A DNA stretch of 64,000 nucleotides, from NCBI GenBank assembly GCA_045538735.1, contig JAZSRY010000004.1, forward strand, positions 1 to 64,000, written 5' to 3'. Shown here piece after piece: positions 8,191 through 15,560 of this stretch (positions are counted from its first letter, which is position 1; each line of letters opens with the position of its first letter). Both the position numbers and the translations under genes were made by a program. This stretch comes from SIG459 sp045538735 (GTDB taxonomy: Bacteria > Bacillota > Clostridia > Oscillospirales > Oscillospiraceae). Below the pieces are notes generated by a model. It made no database searches and was not told where the DNA came from. It saw nothing but the letters and a program-made list of their open reading frames with translations.

Positions 8191-9756
8191 TTACTTCACA
8201 TATTCTTCGGGGAAGAGGTTGCCTGCGCCGAGGATGCATTCGTTGTCGAAACAGCGCTTAACCGCCGCCATTTCCCGAACACCCTTTTCTCCGTAGAGAA
8301 TTGGGAGGAATGCGGCCTTGTTCTTTCCGGTGCCGTGCTCGGCGCTGACCGTTCCGCCCATTGCAACGACCTCTTTTGCCCAATCCATAAACATTGCCTT
8401 ACCCGCTGCCATATCTGCGGCCTCACGGGGCAGCACATTTACATGGACATGGTTGTTGCCGATGTGACCCCAGATTGCAAACTGGAAGCCCTTTGCGGCA
8501 AGGTCGGTGCGGTACATTGCGAAAACATCACGGAGATGGGCATCGGGAACCGCCATATCGCTGCCTACCTTGGCAATGGCCTTGTCGCTGCGCTTGCGCA
8601 GGGCGATGAGAGCGTTTACGCTTTCGGGCACCTTGTGGCGCAGAACAAGAAGTCTCTCTCTGTCAGGGAGGCTGTGGGCTGCCCAAGTGTTGGCGCAATC
8701 TTCTCCCACAGCATCCATGCTCTCGCCAACGAAGCTTATAGCCTTTCTGGCTGCCGCCTCGTCCTCGGCGTGGATTTCAACATATATCATGCACTCGTAG
8801 CCCTCGGGAACGGGACAGCCTCCGTCATCATAGGCGCGGAGAATATCCAGCGCGTTGCAGTCGAAATATTCGATGGCGGCAAGCTCGGCGCATCGGGGGC
8901 GGATAGCTTCCACAAAGTCAAGAGCGGCGCTCTCCTTTTTGAAGAAGCAGTTGATGCCCCAGATAACCTTGGGTGCAGAGATAAGACGAAGCTCCAGCTC
9001 CGTCATAACACCCAAAGTGCCATCAGAGCCGATAAACAAATCCAGCATATCCATATTGTCATCGGCATAGTAACCGCTGGCATTTTTGCATTTGGGCATG
9101 GTGTAGGAGGGCAGGCTGCCTTTTATCTCCCGCCCGCCCAGGGTGCTGAGAGAGAAATCTCTGCCATCGGCAAAAACCTCGCCTCTTCTCAGGGCGATGA
9201 CATCTCCGTCGGCAAGGGCAATGCGAATGCCGTTTATGTAGGGGCGGGTGGCACCGTAATGATAGGTCTTAGCGCCGGAGGAGTTGCAGGCGCACATGCC
9301 GCCGATGGAGGCGCTGGTTTCCGTGGGGTCGGGAGGGAAATACTGCTTTGGCATTTTGCGGAAAAGCGCGTAGGCGGCAAGGGATTCCTCATCCCAGCCT
9401 GAAGCCTTGAGATCTCCGCTTGTGAGCATCTGGCGCAAAACGCCCAGGCTGAGACCGGGCTGCACCCGAAGATAAACCGTGCCCTCTTCAATGCGCATAC
9501 CGGTAACCTTGTCCATGCGGTCAAGACTCATAACGTGTCCGCCCGAGGGCACGCAGGCAACGGTAAGTCCCGTGCGATTGCCCTGGACAGTCACCTTCTC
9601 ACCCTTTGCGCTGTGGTGGCGGAGAAGGGCGCATATTTCCTCCTCAGAAGTGGGGAAGGAAATGCTGTCGGCATAGCCTACGGTTTTGGTCTCATCGTGG
9701 AGATAATCGCGGAATTGTTCGCTCATGGGAAGAATGAGCTTTTCGATCTTGGTCAT
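8191..9756 (-). CDS. FAD-binding oxidase, GlcD/D-lactate dehydrogenase family
   Basis: 521 aa. The N-terminal half has the PCMH-type FAD-binding fold (ISFPTSEEEICALLR, GNRTGLTVACVPSGG, LRVQPGLSLGVLRQML, then SIGGMCACNSSGAKTYHYGATRPYINGIRIALADGD), and the C-terminal ~230 residues match the FAD-linked oxidase C domain ending in EHGTGKNKAAFLPILYG. Enzymes of this family oxidise 2-hydroxy acids such as D-lactate or glycolate, often with an electron-transfer flavoprotein. No etfAB or permease gene is adjacent, so the substrate is open; D-lactate is a reasonable guess in a fermenter. Monocistronic between two terminators. Confidence 0.85.
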   Translation of the reverse strand: MTKIEKLILPMSEQFRDYLHDETKTVGYADSISFPTSEEEICALLRHHSAKGEKVTVQGNRTGLTVACVPSGGHVMSLDRMDKVTGMRIEEGTVYLRVQPGLSLGVLRQMLTSGDLKASGWDEESLAAYALFRKMPKQYFPPDPTETSASIGGMCACNSSGAKTYHYGATRPYINGIRIALADGDVIALRRGEVFADGRDFSLSTLGGREIKGSLPSYTMPKCKNASGYYADDNMDMLDLFIGSDGTLGVMTELELRLISAPKVIWGINCFFKKESAALDFVEAIRPRCAELAAIEYFDCNALDILRAYDDGGCPVPEGYECMIYVEIHAEDEAAARKAISFVGESMDAVGEDCANTWAAHSLPDRERLLVLRHKVPESVNALIALRKRSDKAIAKVGSDMAVPDAHLRDVFAMYRTDLAAKGFQFAIWGHIGNNHVHVNVLPREAADMAAGKAMFMDWAKEVVAMGGTVSAEHGTGKNKAAFLPILYGEKGVREMAAVKRCFDNECILGAGNLFPEEYVK

Positions 9757-9830
9757 AAAATCACTTCCCGAATAAAATAATGCTTTGATTATAGCACCTG
9801 GCGCAGCTTATGTCCATTGTGCCGATAATA

Positions 9831-9860
9831 AAAAATCGGGGTTAAATAACCCCGATTTTT
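9831..9860. terminator. bidirectional terminator-like hairpin between oxidase and symporter genes
   Basis: 13-bp perfect stem AAAAATCGGGGTT/AACCCCGATTTTT with a 4-base loop. It lies downstream of the symporter gene (minus strand), whose transcript it should end, and upstream of the oxidase gene. Confidence 0.8.
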
Positions 9861-9885
9861 ATTTTATGCAATTTTTCAATATTGT

Positions 9886-11142
9886 TTACTGATTAGCCTG
9901 GAGGGCTGCCTTCTTGGCGGCCTTCTTCTGCTCCCAAGCGGTTATGCAGATGGTGCAGGATGCATCGCCGACAACATTGAGGGTGGTGCGGCCCATGTCG
10001 AAGAGACGGTCGATACCGTAGATGATGCCGATGTAGGTGGGATCAATACCAATGGCCTCGAGAACCATAGCCAGCATGATAACGCCGGCGCCGGAGGTAC
10101 CTGCGGTACCGATGGAGGCCAGAGTGCCGGTGACAACGATGATGATCATCTGGGTGAGGGTGAGGTCAATGCCAACGCACTTTGCAATGAACACGGCGGC
10201 AACGCACTGGTAAATAGCAGTACCGTCCATGTTGATGGTTGCGCCCAGAGGCAGGACGAAGGAGGAAATCTCGTCATCTGCACCCATCTTCTTGCAGCAC
10301 TCCTTGCTGACGGGCAGGGTGGCAACAGAGGAGGTGGAGGCGAAGGCCATAGCCATGGCGGGAGCAATGCCCTTGATGAAGGCCAGAGGGCTCATCTTGC
10401 CAAAGGCCTTGACGGAGACGGAGTATACAACCACCATGTGGATGATGTAGCCGATGTAGGCAGCCAGCAGAACGAGAGCAAGAGTACCGAGGATTTTGGG
10501 ACCCTGGTCTGCAACAACCCAAGTCATCAGGCAGAAAACACCGATGGGGGAGATTCTGATGATGAAGCCCATGACCTTCATGGTAACATCATTGAAGGAG
10601 CGGATGGTATCGCGTGCCAGATCGCCCTTTTCGCCGGAGATGATGATGCCGGCGCCGAAGAGGAGAGCAATCACGATGACCTGCAGCATGGTGCTGTTGG
10701 CCAGAGGAGCAATAAAGTTGGAGGGGAAGATATTGACTATGGTGTCAATAATATTTGCGGAGGAAGAAACATCATCCTTGGTTGCAAGCTCCTGCAGAAC
10801 AGGGAAGGAACCCTTGAAGATGCTGGCAACAACAAGACCGATAACGCAGGCGATGGCGGTGGTGATAAGGAAGTAGAGAACGGTCTTCAGGCCGATGGAG
10901 CCGACCTTCTTGATATCTCTCATGCTTATCATACCGTCCATGATGCTCAGGAGAACAACGGGGACAACGATGAACTTCAGCAGGTTGATAAAGATGTTGC
11001 CGAAGGGCTTAATGTAAGCTGCGGTGAAAGAGGCAGCTGCCTCAGCACCCATAGCTGCCCACAGAATGGCGCCCACGACGATACCGCCTACCATTGCAAT
11101 GGCTATCCATGCGGGCAGACCGAGTTTTTTCTTTTTCTGCAT
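9886..11142 (-). CDS. dicarboxylate/amino acid:cation symporter (DAACS family)
   Basis: 418 aa from the ATG at 11142, which has a GGAG site 9-12 bases upstream; a longer in-frame start at 11217 would add an implausible leader. Signature regions of the GltP/GltPh fold: a serine-rich re-entrant hairpin (AFASTSSVATLPV), the NMDGT cation-binding motif (LPLGATINMDGTAIYQ) and the second hairpin (GTAGTSGAGVIML) followed by RTTLNVVGDA. These proteins import glutamate, aspartate, C4-dicarboxylates or Ser/Thr with Na+ or H+. NMDGT is the Na+/substrate site; exact substrate cannot be set from this. Own promoter at 11177-11205. Confidence 0.9.
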   Translation of the reverse strand: MQKKKKLGLPAWIAIAMVGGIVVGAILWAAMGAEAAASFTAAYIKPFGNIFINLLKFIVVPVVLLSIMDGMISMRDIKKVGSIGLKTVLYFLITTAIACVIGLVVASIFKGSFPVLQELATKDDVSSSANIIDTIVNIFPSNFIAPLANSTMLQVIVIALLFGAGIIISGEKGDLARDTIRSFNDVTMKVMGFIIRISPIGVFCLMTWVVADQGPKILGTLALVLLAAYIGYIIHMVVVYSVSVKAFGKMSPLAFIKGIAPAMAMAFASTSSVATLPVSKECCKKMGADDEISSFVLPLGATINMDGTAIYQCVAAVFIAKCVGIDLTLTQMIIIVVTGTLASIGTAGTSGAGVIMLAMVLEAIGIDPTYIGIIYGIDRLFDMGRTTLNVVGDASCTICITAWEQKKAAKKAALQANQ

Positions 11143-11176
11143 AAAAAACACTCCAATCCCTAATAATGATGAATTT

Positions 11177-11205
11177 ATGATAACATAGGCTTGCAGCTTT
11201 GTAAA
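11177..11205 (-). promoter_or_regulatory. sigma-A promoter of the symporter gene
   Basis: On the minus strand TTTACA, 17-bp spacer, TATCAT, about 35 bp before the ATG at 11142. Confidence 0.6.
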
Positions 11206-11274
11206 GAGAAAATGCATTTTTTACAATGTTAAATTTCAAATTAACGGCACTTTTGGGCTTTTAATGCGAAGAAA

Positions 11275-11290
11275 TGCAATATATATTGCA
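11275..11290. promoter_or_regulatory. 16-bp perfect palindrome between divergent genes
   Basis: TGCAATATATATTGCA lies 70 bp upstream of the symporter -35 and 79 bp upstream of the methyltransferase -35. Size and perfect symmetry fit a dimeric repressor or activator site; regulator unknown. The rest of the 316-bp gap (11143-11458) holds only the two promoters. Confidence 0.4.
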
Positions 11291-11368
11291 AAAATTCTTG
11301 CGACATAGAAAAATGAATGATTTTCCTGCATAATTATTCACGGATTTATAGAGGAGATAAAAGCACAA

Positions 11369-11397
11369 TTGCCATTGAGGAGGAAAAGGGGTATAAT
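11369..11397 (+). promoter_or_regulatory. sigma-A promoter of the RlmA-like gene
   Basis: TTGCCA (11369-11374), 17-bp spacer, TATAAT (11392-11397), leaving a ~55-base leader. Confidence 0.65.
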
Positions 11398-11458
11398 GAG
11401 GTCCGGCGGTGATGTGCCTTTAAGGCGCAGGTCGAAATTCTTTTTCAGGTGATGCGAT

Positions 11459-12280
11459 ATGCCCGAACTGAAATGCCCCGTGTGTGGCGGCGCTCTGTCC
11501 CAAAGGGAGAGAACGCTGCGCTGTGAAAAGGGACACAGCTATGACATTGCAAAACAAAACTATGTGAATCTGCTTATGAGCAACCGTTCCTCCGCCAAGC
11601 GTCACGGTGATGATAAGCTTATGGTGCGTGCCCGCAGAGACTTTCTGGAAAAGGGTTACTACCTTTTCCTCCGTGATGAAATCTGCCGCCTTGCGGTGGA
11701 ACATTGCGGAGATAATGTGGAGTTTCTGGATGCCGGCTGCGGAGAAGGCTGGTATACCTCCGCCGTGAAGGAAGCTCTGGAGATCGCGGGCAAAAGCTGC
11801 TCCGCTCTGGGCGTGGATATTTCCAAGGAGGCTCTTGCTGCGGCGGGAAAGAGGGATAAAAGCCTTTCCCTTGCTGTTGCAAGCATCAATGCCCTGCCCG
11901 TTGCTGATGAAAAATGCAGCCTTTTGCTGAATGTGTTCGCCCCACACGATGACGGGGAATTTCGCCGGGTGCTGAAAAAGGGCGGAATTTTAATAAAGGT
12001 AATGCCTTTGGAGTCCCACCTTTTCGGTTTGAAAAAGGCGGTTTATGATGAGCCCTATCTCAACGGCAGCGCCGACTATGCTCCCGAGGGCTTTGAGAGT
12101 CTTTGCCGCAGTGAGCTTCGGAAAATGATATGCCTCGAAAGCGGCGAGGATATCCAAAACCTCTTTATGATGACACCTTATTATTATAAGACAGGAAAAA
12201 GTGATCAGGAGAAGCTTCAAAAGCTCTCCCGTCTGGAGACGGAGGCGGATTTTGCCGTCTGTGTCCTCCGCCGCCTGTGA
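11459..12280 (+). CDS. RlmA-family rRNA guanine-N1 methyltransferase
   Basis: 273 aa. The N-terminal zinc finger (CPVCGGAL...LRCEKGHSYDIAKQNYVNLL) is the hallmark of RlmA-I/RlmA-II (TlrB) enzymes, which methylate G745 or G748 in helix 35 of 23S rRNA with S-adenosylmethionine. The Rossmann methyltransferase core follows with motif I FLDAGCGEGWYT (residues ~89-100) and LGVDISKEAL (motif II); LLNVFAPHD stands where the family has an xxxFAP segment. Sequence does not separate the G745 and G748 types. RlmA-II modification can alter tylosin response, but that is not a claim of resistance here. Upstream of tRNA-Arg on the same strand. Confidence 0.87.
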   Translation: MPELKCPVCGGALSQRERTLRCEKGHSYDIAKQNYVNLLMSNRSSAKRHGDDKLMVRARRDFLEKGYYLFLRDEICRLAVEHCGDNVEFLDAGCGEGWYTSAVKEALEIAGKSCSALGVDISKEALAAAGKRDKSLSLAVASINALPVADEKCSLLLNVFAPHDDGEFRRVLKKGGILIKVMPLESHLFGLKKAVYDEPYLNGSADYAPEGFESLCRSELRKMICLESGEDIQNLFMMTPYYYKTGKSDQEKLQKLSRLETEADFAVCVLRRL

Positions 12281-12290
12281 CAAAAATGCC

Positions 12291-12319
12291 TTGCCTTTTT
12301 ACAATTATTAATGTAGAAT
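12291..12319 (+). promoter_or_regulatory. promoter of tRNA-Arg
   Basis: TTGCCT, 17-bp spacer, TAGAAT, ending 26 bp before the tRNA. The arms GCCTTGCC and GGCAAGGC flank the core as an inverted repeat. Confidence 0.55.
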
Positions 12320-12345
12320 GGCAAGGCTAAGTTTGAGAAATACAA

Positions 12346-12422
12346 GCTTCCGTAGCTCAGCAGGATAGAGCGTCCGCCTCCTAAGCGGAAGGTCGTGGGT
12401 TCGAATCCCGCCGGGAGTGCCA
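12346..12422 (+). tRNA. tRNA-Arg (anticodon CCT)
   Basis: 77 nt including an encoded CCA. The acceptor stem pairs GCTTCCG with CGGGAGT (two G-U), the anticodon arm is TCCGC-ctCCTaa-GCGGA, and the T-arm holds GGTTCGAATCC. Reads AGG codons. Followed within 6 bp by a strong terminator and then by a mini-hairpin array. Confidence 0.95.
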
Positions 12423-12427
12423 GAAAA

Positions 12428-12467
12428 GAAACACCTTTTGTCTACCGGACAAAAGGTGTTTCTTTTC
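12428..12467 (+). terminator. terminator of tRNA-Arg
   Basis: 15-bp perfect stem with arms 12428-12442 and 12448-12462, 5-base loop, then TTTTC. Confidence 0.85.
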
Positions 12468-12640
12468 AATGAAATAAATCCCTTGCGGGATTTGTGAAAT
12501 AACGCTACGCGTTACGAAATAGCTGACGCTATGAAATACGCTGCGGCGTAGAAAGGATTTATTTTATTTCACACTTTGCCGTCGAGGCAAAATATTTCAT
12601 AATCCAAAGGATTATTCATATTGCGTAGCAATATTTCATT
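12468..12640. repeat. mini-hairpin array 1 (GAAAT/ATTTC-linked stems)
   Basis: Seven short perfect hairpins (stems 4-7 bp, loops 3-5) are joined by a near-constant linker. The first four (AATCCC/GGGATT, TAACGC/GCGTTA, TAGC/GCTA, TACGC/GCGTA) are separated by GAAATA, then GGATTTATTTTATTTC pairs back with the opening GAAATAAATCC, and the last three (TTTGCC/GGCAAA, TAATCC/GGATTA, TATTGC/GCAATA) are separated by TTTCA or TTCA, the complement of the first linker. A second array with different stems but the same plan lies at 46889-47064, also directly after a tRNA terminator. Not a CRISPR: the linker is constant and the palindromes vary. Confidence 0.8.
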
Positions 12641-12673
12641 CTAAATGTTATAATATTCGCAGAGGTGATCCAT

Positions 12674-12952
12674 TTGAAAATTCACGGTGTAAAAAGAGAA
12701 TGGTCAAGACCGTTTTGGGTTCGATTCAAGAAGCATTATTGCCCAAATTGCAAAGGATTACTTATAACAACCAAAGTATCAAAGATACTTAATTCGAAGT
12801 CTGAAGAAGCCAAAAACTTTGATTTTTCAGCCGGTGATTTCTCCTCTGCTGTAGGAAATATCAAATTTATTTGGACAGAGTTTTTTTGTGCCGCTTGCAA
12901 CAAAACATATTCGTTACAAGAAATAAGAGATAACGAGAAAAAAGCTAAATAA
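12674..12952 (+). CDS. small zinc-ribbon-like protein, unknown function
   Basis: 92 aa from a TTG start 7 bases after AGAGGTG; a GTG nine bases earlier lies inside that ribosome site and is less likely. Contains two CxxC knuckles, CPNC near residue 23 and CAAC near 74, spaced as in a zinc ribbon, with a basic N-terminus (KIHGVKREWSRPFWVRFKKHYC). Codons are A+T-rich (AAA, ATA, TTT) compared with neighbours. Possibly nucleic-acid binding, but no family is recognised. Stands alone between the mini-hairpin array and a terminator. Confidence 0.6.
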   Translation: MKIHGVKREWSRPFWVRFKKHYCPNCKGLLITTKVSKILNSKSEEAKNFDFSAGDFSSAVGNIKFIWTEFFCAACNKTYSLQEIRDNEKKAK

Positions 12953-13013
12953 TCCGCACTACTTTTAGTCTTTCTTACCCCTATTTATACACTTTTTAGT
13001 CGCTCTTTCGAAG

Positions 13014-13046
13014 AAAAAAGCCTAACGCAGAGCGTTAGGCTTTTTT
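13014..13046. terminator. terminator after the zinc-ribbon gene
   Basis: 15-bp perfect stem (AAAAAAGCCTAACGC and its complement) with a 3-base loop and a T6 tract. Confidence 0.85.
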
Positions 13047-13131
13047 GTTAAACCCGCTCCATAGCTGCAGGTGATTTAATTGAAAAACTTCCTGATTTAT
13101 AATATAATGAGCAAAAAGGAGGGGATATCCC

Positions 13132-13626
13132 TTGCTTAATGAGAAGTTCATTCATAATGACCCTGATGCATTTTCCGAAAAAGAAATCAGCCTGCACGAT
13201 TGCAGCGCCGATAATATTACCCTTGAGTACAATGTTCTTCGCTTTAATTTCCCCGAGGGATTTTGGATAAGCGCTCAGCATCCTGAAAATAAGAACGAAA
13301 AAGTGATACGGACGGGGCGCTCCGCAGCTGATTTTAAGCTTAAAAATGTTGACGACATAAGCGTCAGTGTAATTACGCGAAGCTTGTGGCGGCGTCAGGG
13401 CAATGCATGTATTGAATCCTGGAGCATAGAGCAGCTTGTTTCCGCAGTGAACAGCGGCAAGTGCGAAATAGAATTCATCACACAATACAGGAGCGGCTTT
13501 GACCAACTGTGGCACTGTGTCCTTCATTCAAAGAGGAGGCCTTATTACAGAGAGTGCAAGCTGCGCCTGCCGGAAGCCGAGACCCTTTTCCGTTGGAACG
13601 ATTTGCGCCCGGACCGCGAATGGTAA
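13132..13626 (+). CDS. hypothetical protein
   Basis: 164 aa, TTG start with AAGGAGGGG about 8 bases upstream. Soluble, no signal peptide or membrane segment. It contains a central strand-rich region (DNITLEYNVLRFNFPEGFWIS..., DDISVSVITRS) and a C-terminal basic part (SKRRPYYRECKLRLP). The layout resembles small conserved Firmicutes proteins with a beta-sandwich-like core, but I cannot assign a family. Next gene on the same strand 70 bp downstream. Confidence 0.55.
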   Translation: MLNEKFIHNDPDAFSEKEISLHDCSADNITLEYNVLRFNFPEGFWISAQHPENKNEKVIRTGRSAADFKLKNVDDISVSVITRSLWRRQGNACIESWSIEQLVSAVNSGKCEIEFITQYRSGFDQLWHCVLHSKRRPYYRECKLRLPEAETLFRWNDLRPDREW

Positions 13627-13696
13627 AACCGGCTATTAAACGGGAATCGCTGTAGCGTTGAAGCGTAGTATCTGAATTTAGAAAGGCGGTGTTATT

Positions 13697-14764
13697 ATGG
13701 AACCATTCGTTCGTGCACTCACATATGGCCTTATTGCTGCCGCTGTAGGCGGTATTCTGGGAGTTTTGAGCTGCCCCCGAACTGCGAAAACGGGAAAAGT
13801 GCGTCTGCCGAGATTTTTTTTGATTTTAGGCATAGCAGAGGCTGCTTTTTGCCTTGCTCCTGCCGTTATTACCATATTTTCCGGAGAACGGATATGGGTT
13901 CCTATAGCTTTTTTCGTTCTTTCTTTGCTTGGGGACACTTTGATAATTGCCTTTATCAATTGCAGGATCTCCTATGACGAGGAAGGCTTCGTTGCCAAAA
14001 AGTTCTTTGGTATGAAAATTAAAGCCACCTATGAGCAGGTCAGCGGGATAAGAGAAAACACCCACGAAACATATATTTATGTCGGTAAACGCAGGATCAT
14101 GGTTGATGAATTTTCAATCGGTGGAAAAGAATTTATCAATTTTGTCAAAAGAAAATATATATTATCCCACGATGGTCAAAGCCTGCCCCGAATACAAAAT
14201 GCCAAAAATGATATTTTCAAGGGCAATCTTAATAAGCCCAACGAATTTTTGGTAATATACATCGTGATTACCGCGGTTTATCTGATCCTGGTGACAGGAA
14301 TGTTCTACCTCGTATGCATACCGGATAATGAGAATAGTACTCAGGAACAGACACTTAGCTTTCTCTCCTGCGAAGTTGAGGAGGAAAATGTAGTATTTCT
14401 TTCCGAAGCGGGCGAAATATACAAACTTTCACTTGATTCGGCACAGTCAAATATTCGGGATATAATTGAAATTTGCAGTGAGGGAAAAGAACTGACTACC
14501 TATTCAAGAAAGATCTCGCCTGACGACGGGGAAGAATATTATTCCGTAAAAGCGCTTAAATATGAGGGCGAATACCTTGTCAGCTTTAAGGAAACAGGAA
14601 AGCCGACGAAGCAAGATGGATGGTTTGGCTTTGTATTTTTTTTCACTCAGTTTCTTTTGTGGATAATATATGTAGTGCTTTCTGTTAGGATTGCCAGAAA
14701 TCCACGAAAGTATAGCAGAAAAGTTATCAGATTCTTTTTCAAAGACGGCGCAATAAAATTTTAA
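13697..14764 (+). CDS. membrane protein, unknown function
   Basis: 355 aa, AGAAAGGCGG ribosome site before ATG. Three membrane segments in the first ~95 residues (LTYGLIAAAVGGILGVLSC, ILGIAEAAFCLAPAVITIF, IAFFVLSLLGDTLIIAFIN), a cytoplasmic PH-like stretch at ~95-155 (ISYDEEGFVAKKFFGMKIKATYEQVSGIRENTHETYIYVGKRRIMVDEFSIGGKEFINFVKRKY), another TM near 190-210, an outside region, and a last TM near 310-335. The PH-like part recalls DUF6560-type proteins; that is a weak assignment. Probably cotranscribed with the next membrane gene. Confidence 0.6.
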   Translation: MEPFVRALTYGLIAAAVGGILGVLSCPRTAKTGKVRLPRFFLILGIAEAAFCLAPAVITIFSGERIWVPIAFFVLSLLGDTLIIAFINCRISYDEEGFVAKKFFGMKIKATYEQVSGIRENTHETYIYVGKRRIMVDEFSIGGKEFINFVKRKYILSHDGQSLPRIQNAKNDIFKGNLNKPNEFLVIYIVITAVYLILVTGMFYLVCIPDNENSTQEQTLSFLSCEVEEENVVFLSEAGEIYKLSLDSAQSNIRDIIEICSEGKELTTYSRKISPDDGEEYYSVKALKYEGEYLVSFKETGKPTKQDGWFGFVFFFTQFLLWIIYVVLSVRIARNPRKYSRKVIRFFFKDGAIKF

Positions 14765-14808
14765 GTTGAAAAATCGAGCATTTCGGTGATTGCAGAGAGG
14801 AGGCGCCA

Positions 14809-15507
14809 ATGAAAAAAGCATCGTCTGTTATGATATGGACATTGTTCATACTGATGGCATTTCATCCGACGGGCATTTTGGCGGCTTTATGCTTCGGGTA
14901 TGGCTTCAAACTCATGAGTGTTCCTGTTTATGCCGCTGCCATCGCCGCATTGTCCCTCTGCGCTCTTGTTTTCGATATAATCTCCGGGAACAAGGCAAAA
15001 AACAGAACTCTTAGGATTATTATAGCCCTTCTCACTCCGATGTCTTTGATCGGCGGTCTGATTAATGTTTTCGCATGTTATGAAATCGCAGCGGTGGTAA
15101 GCAGCCTTGTATCTGCTGTGCTGTGCTGCTGCCTTACGGTGAGGCACGGAAAAAATTTGGGAATTAAAATTACAGCATCAATATTCTACTCCTTGCTGAT
15201 ACTGTTTTTCTGTTTTATGAGTTTTTTGGCAGTGGTGATGGGCAACTTCGGCGAGAGCACGGTTATCAAAAGTGTCGACTCCCCTGACGGGAAATACTAT
15301 GCTCAGGTTGTTTCCATTGATCAGGGCGCCCTTGGAGGAGATACCCTTGTCAGCGTATACAAGAGAAGCGGAATAGATCTGTTCCTCTTCAAAATTGAGA
15401 AGAGACCTCAGAAGCTGTATTTTGGAGAATGGGGAGAATATATACAAATCAGCTGGACGGATGACAAGTGTCTGCGCATAAACTCTGTTGAATATAGTAT
15501 TAAATAG
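14809..15507 (+). CDS. membrane protein with C-terminal DUF5412-like region, unknown function
   Basis: 232 aa, GAGAGGAGG ribosome site. Four to five membrane segments fill residues ~8-145; the C-terminal ~80 residues lie outside the membrane and carry SVDSPDGKYYAQVVSIDQGALGGDTLVSVYKR...LYFGEWGEYIQISWTDDKCLRINS, a pattern like DUF5412 proteins. No catalytic residue stands out. 44 bp after the preceding membrane protein gene and ended by a strong terminator, so likely the last gene of a small hypothetical operon. Confidence 0.6.
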   Translation: MKKASSVMIWTLFILMAFHPTGILAALCFGYGFKLMSVPVYAAAIAALSLCALVFDIISGNKAKNRTLRIIIALLTPMSLIGGLINVFACYEIAAVVSSLVSAVLCCCLTVRHGKNLGIKITASIFYSLLILFFCFMSFLAVVMGNFGESTVIKSVDSPDGKYYAQVVSIDQGALGGDTLVSVYKRSGIDLFLFKIEKRPQKLYFGEWGEYIQISWTDDKCLRINSVEYSIK

Positions 15508-15518
15508 CCAAGCGTATG

Positions 15519-15554
15519 AAAAAAGGCAAGTCTTTTTTAAGACTTGCCTTTTTT
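15519..15554. terminator. bidirectional terminator
   Basis: 16-bp stem AAAAAAGGCAAGTCTT with its complement, 4-base loop, A- and T-runs on both sides; shared by the membrane gene (+) and the ABC permease gene (-). Confidence 0.85.
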
Positions 15555-15560
15555 CTTATT

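Noticed and set aside
12468..12640. CRISPR-like array
   Set aside because: The constant parts are only 5-8 bases, change to their complement midway, and the variable parts are palindromes. No cas genes nearby.
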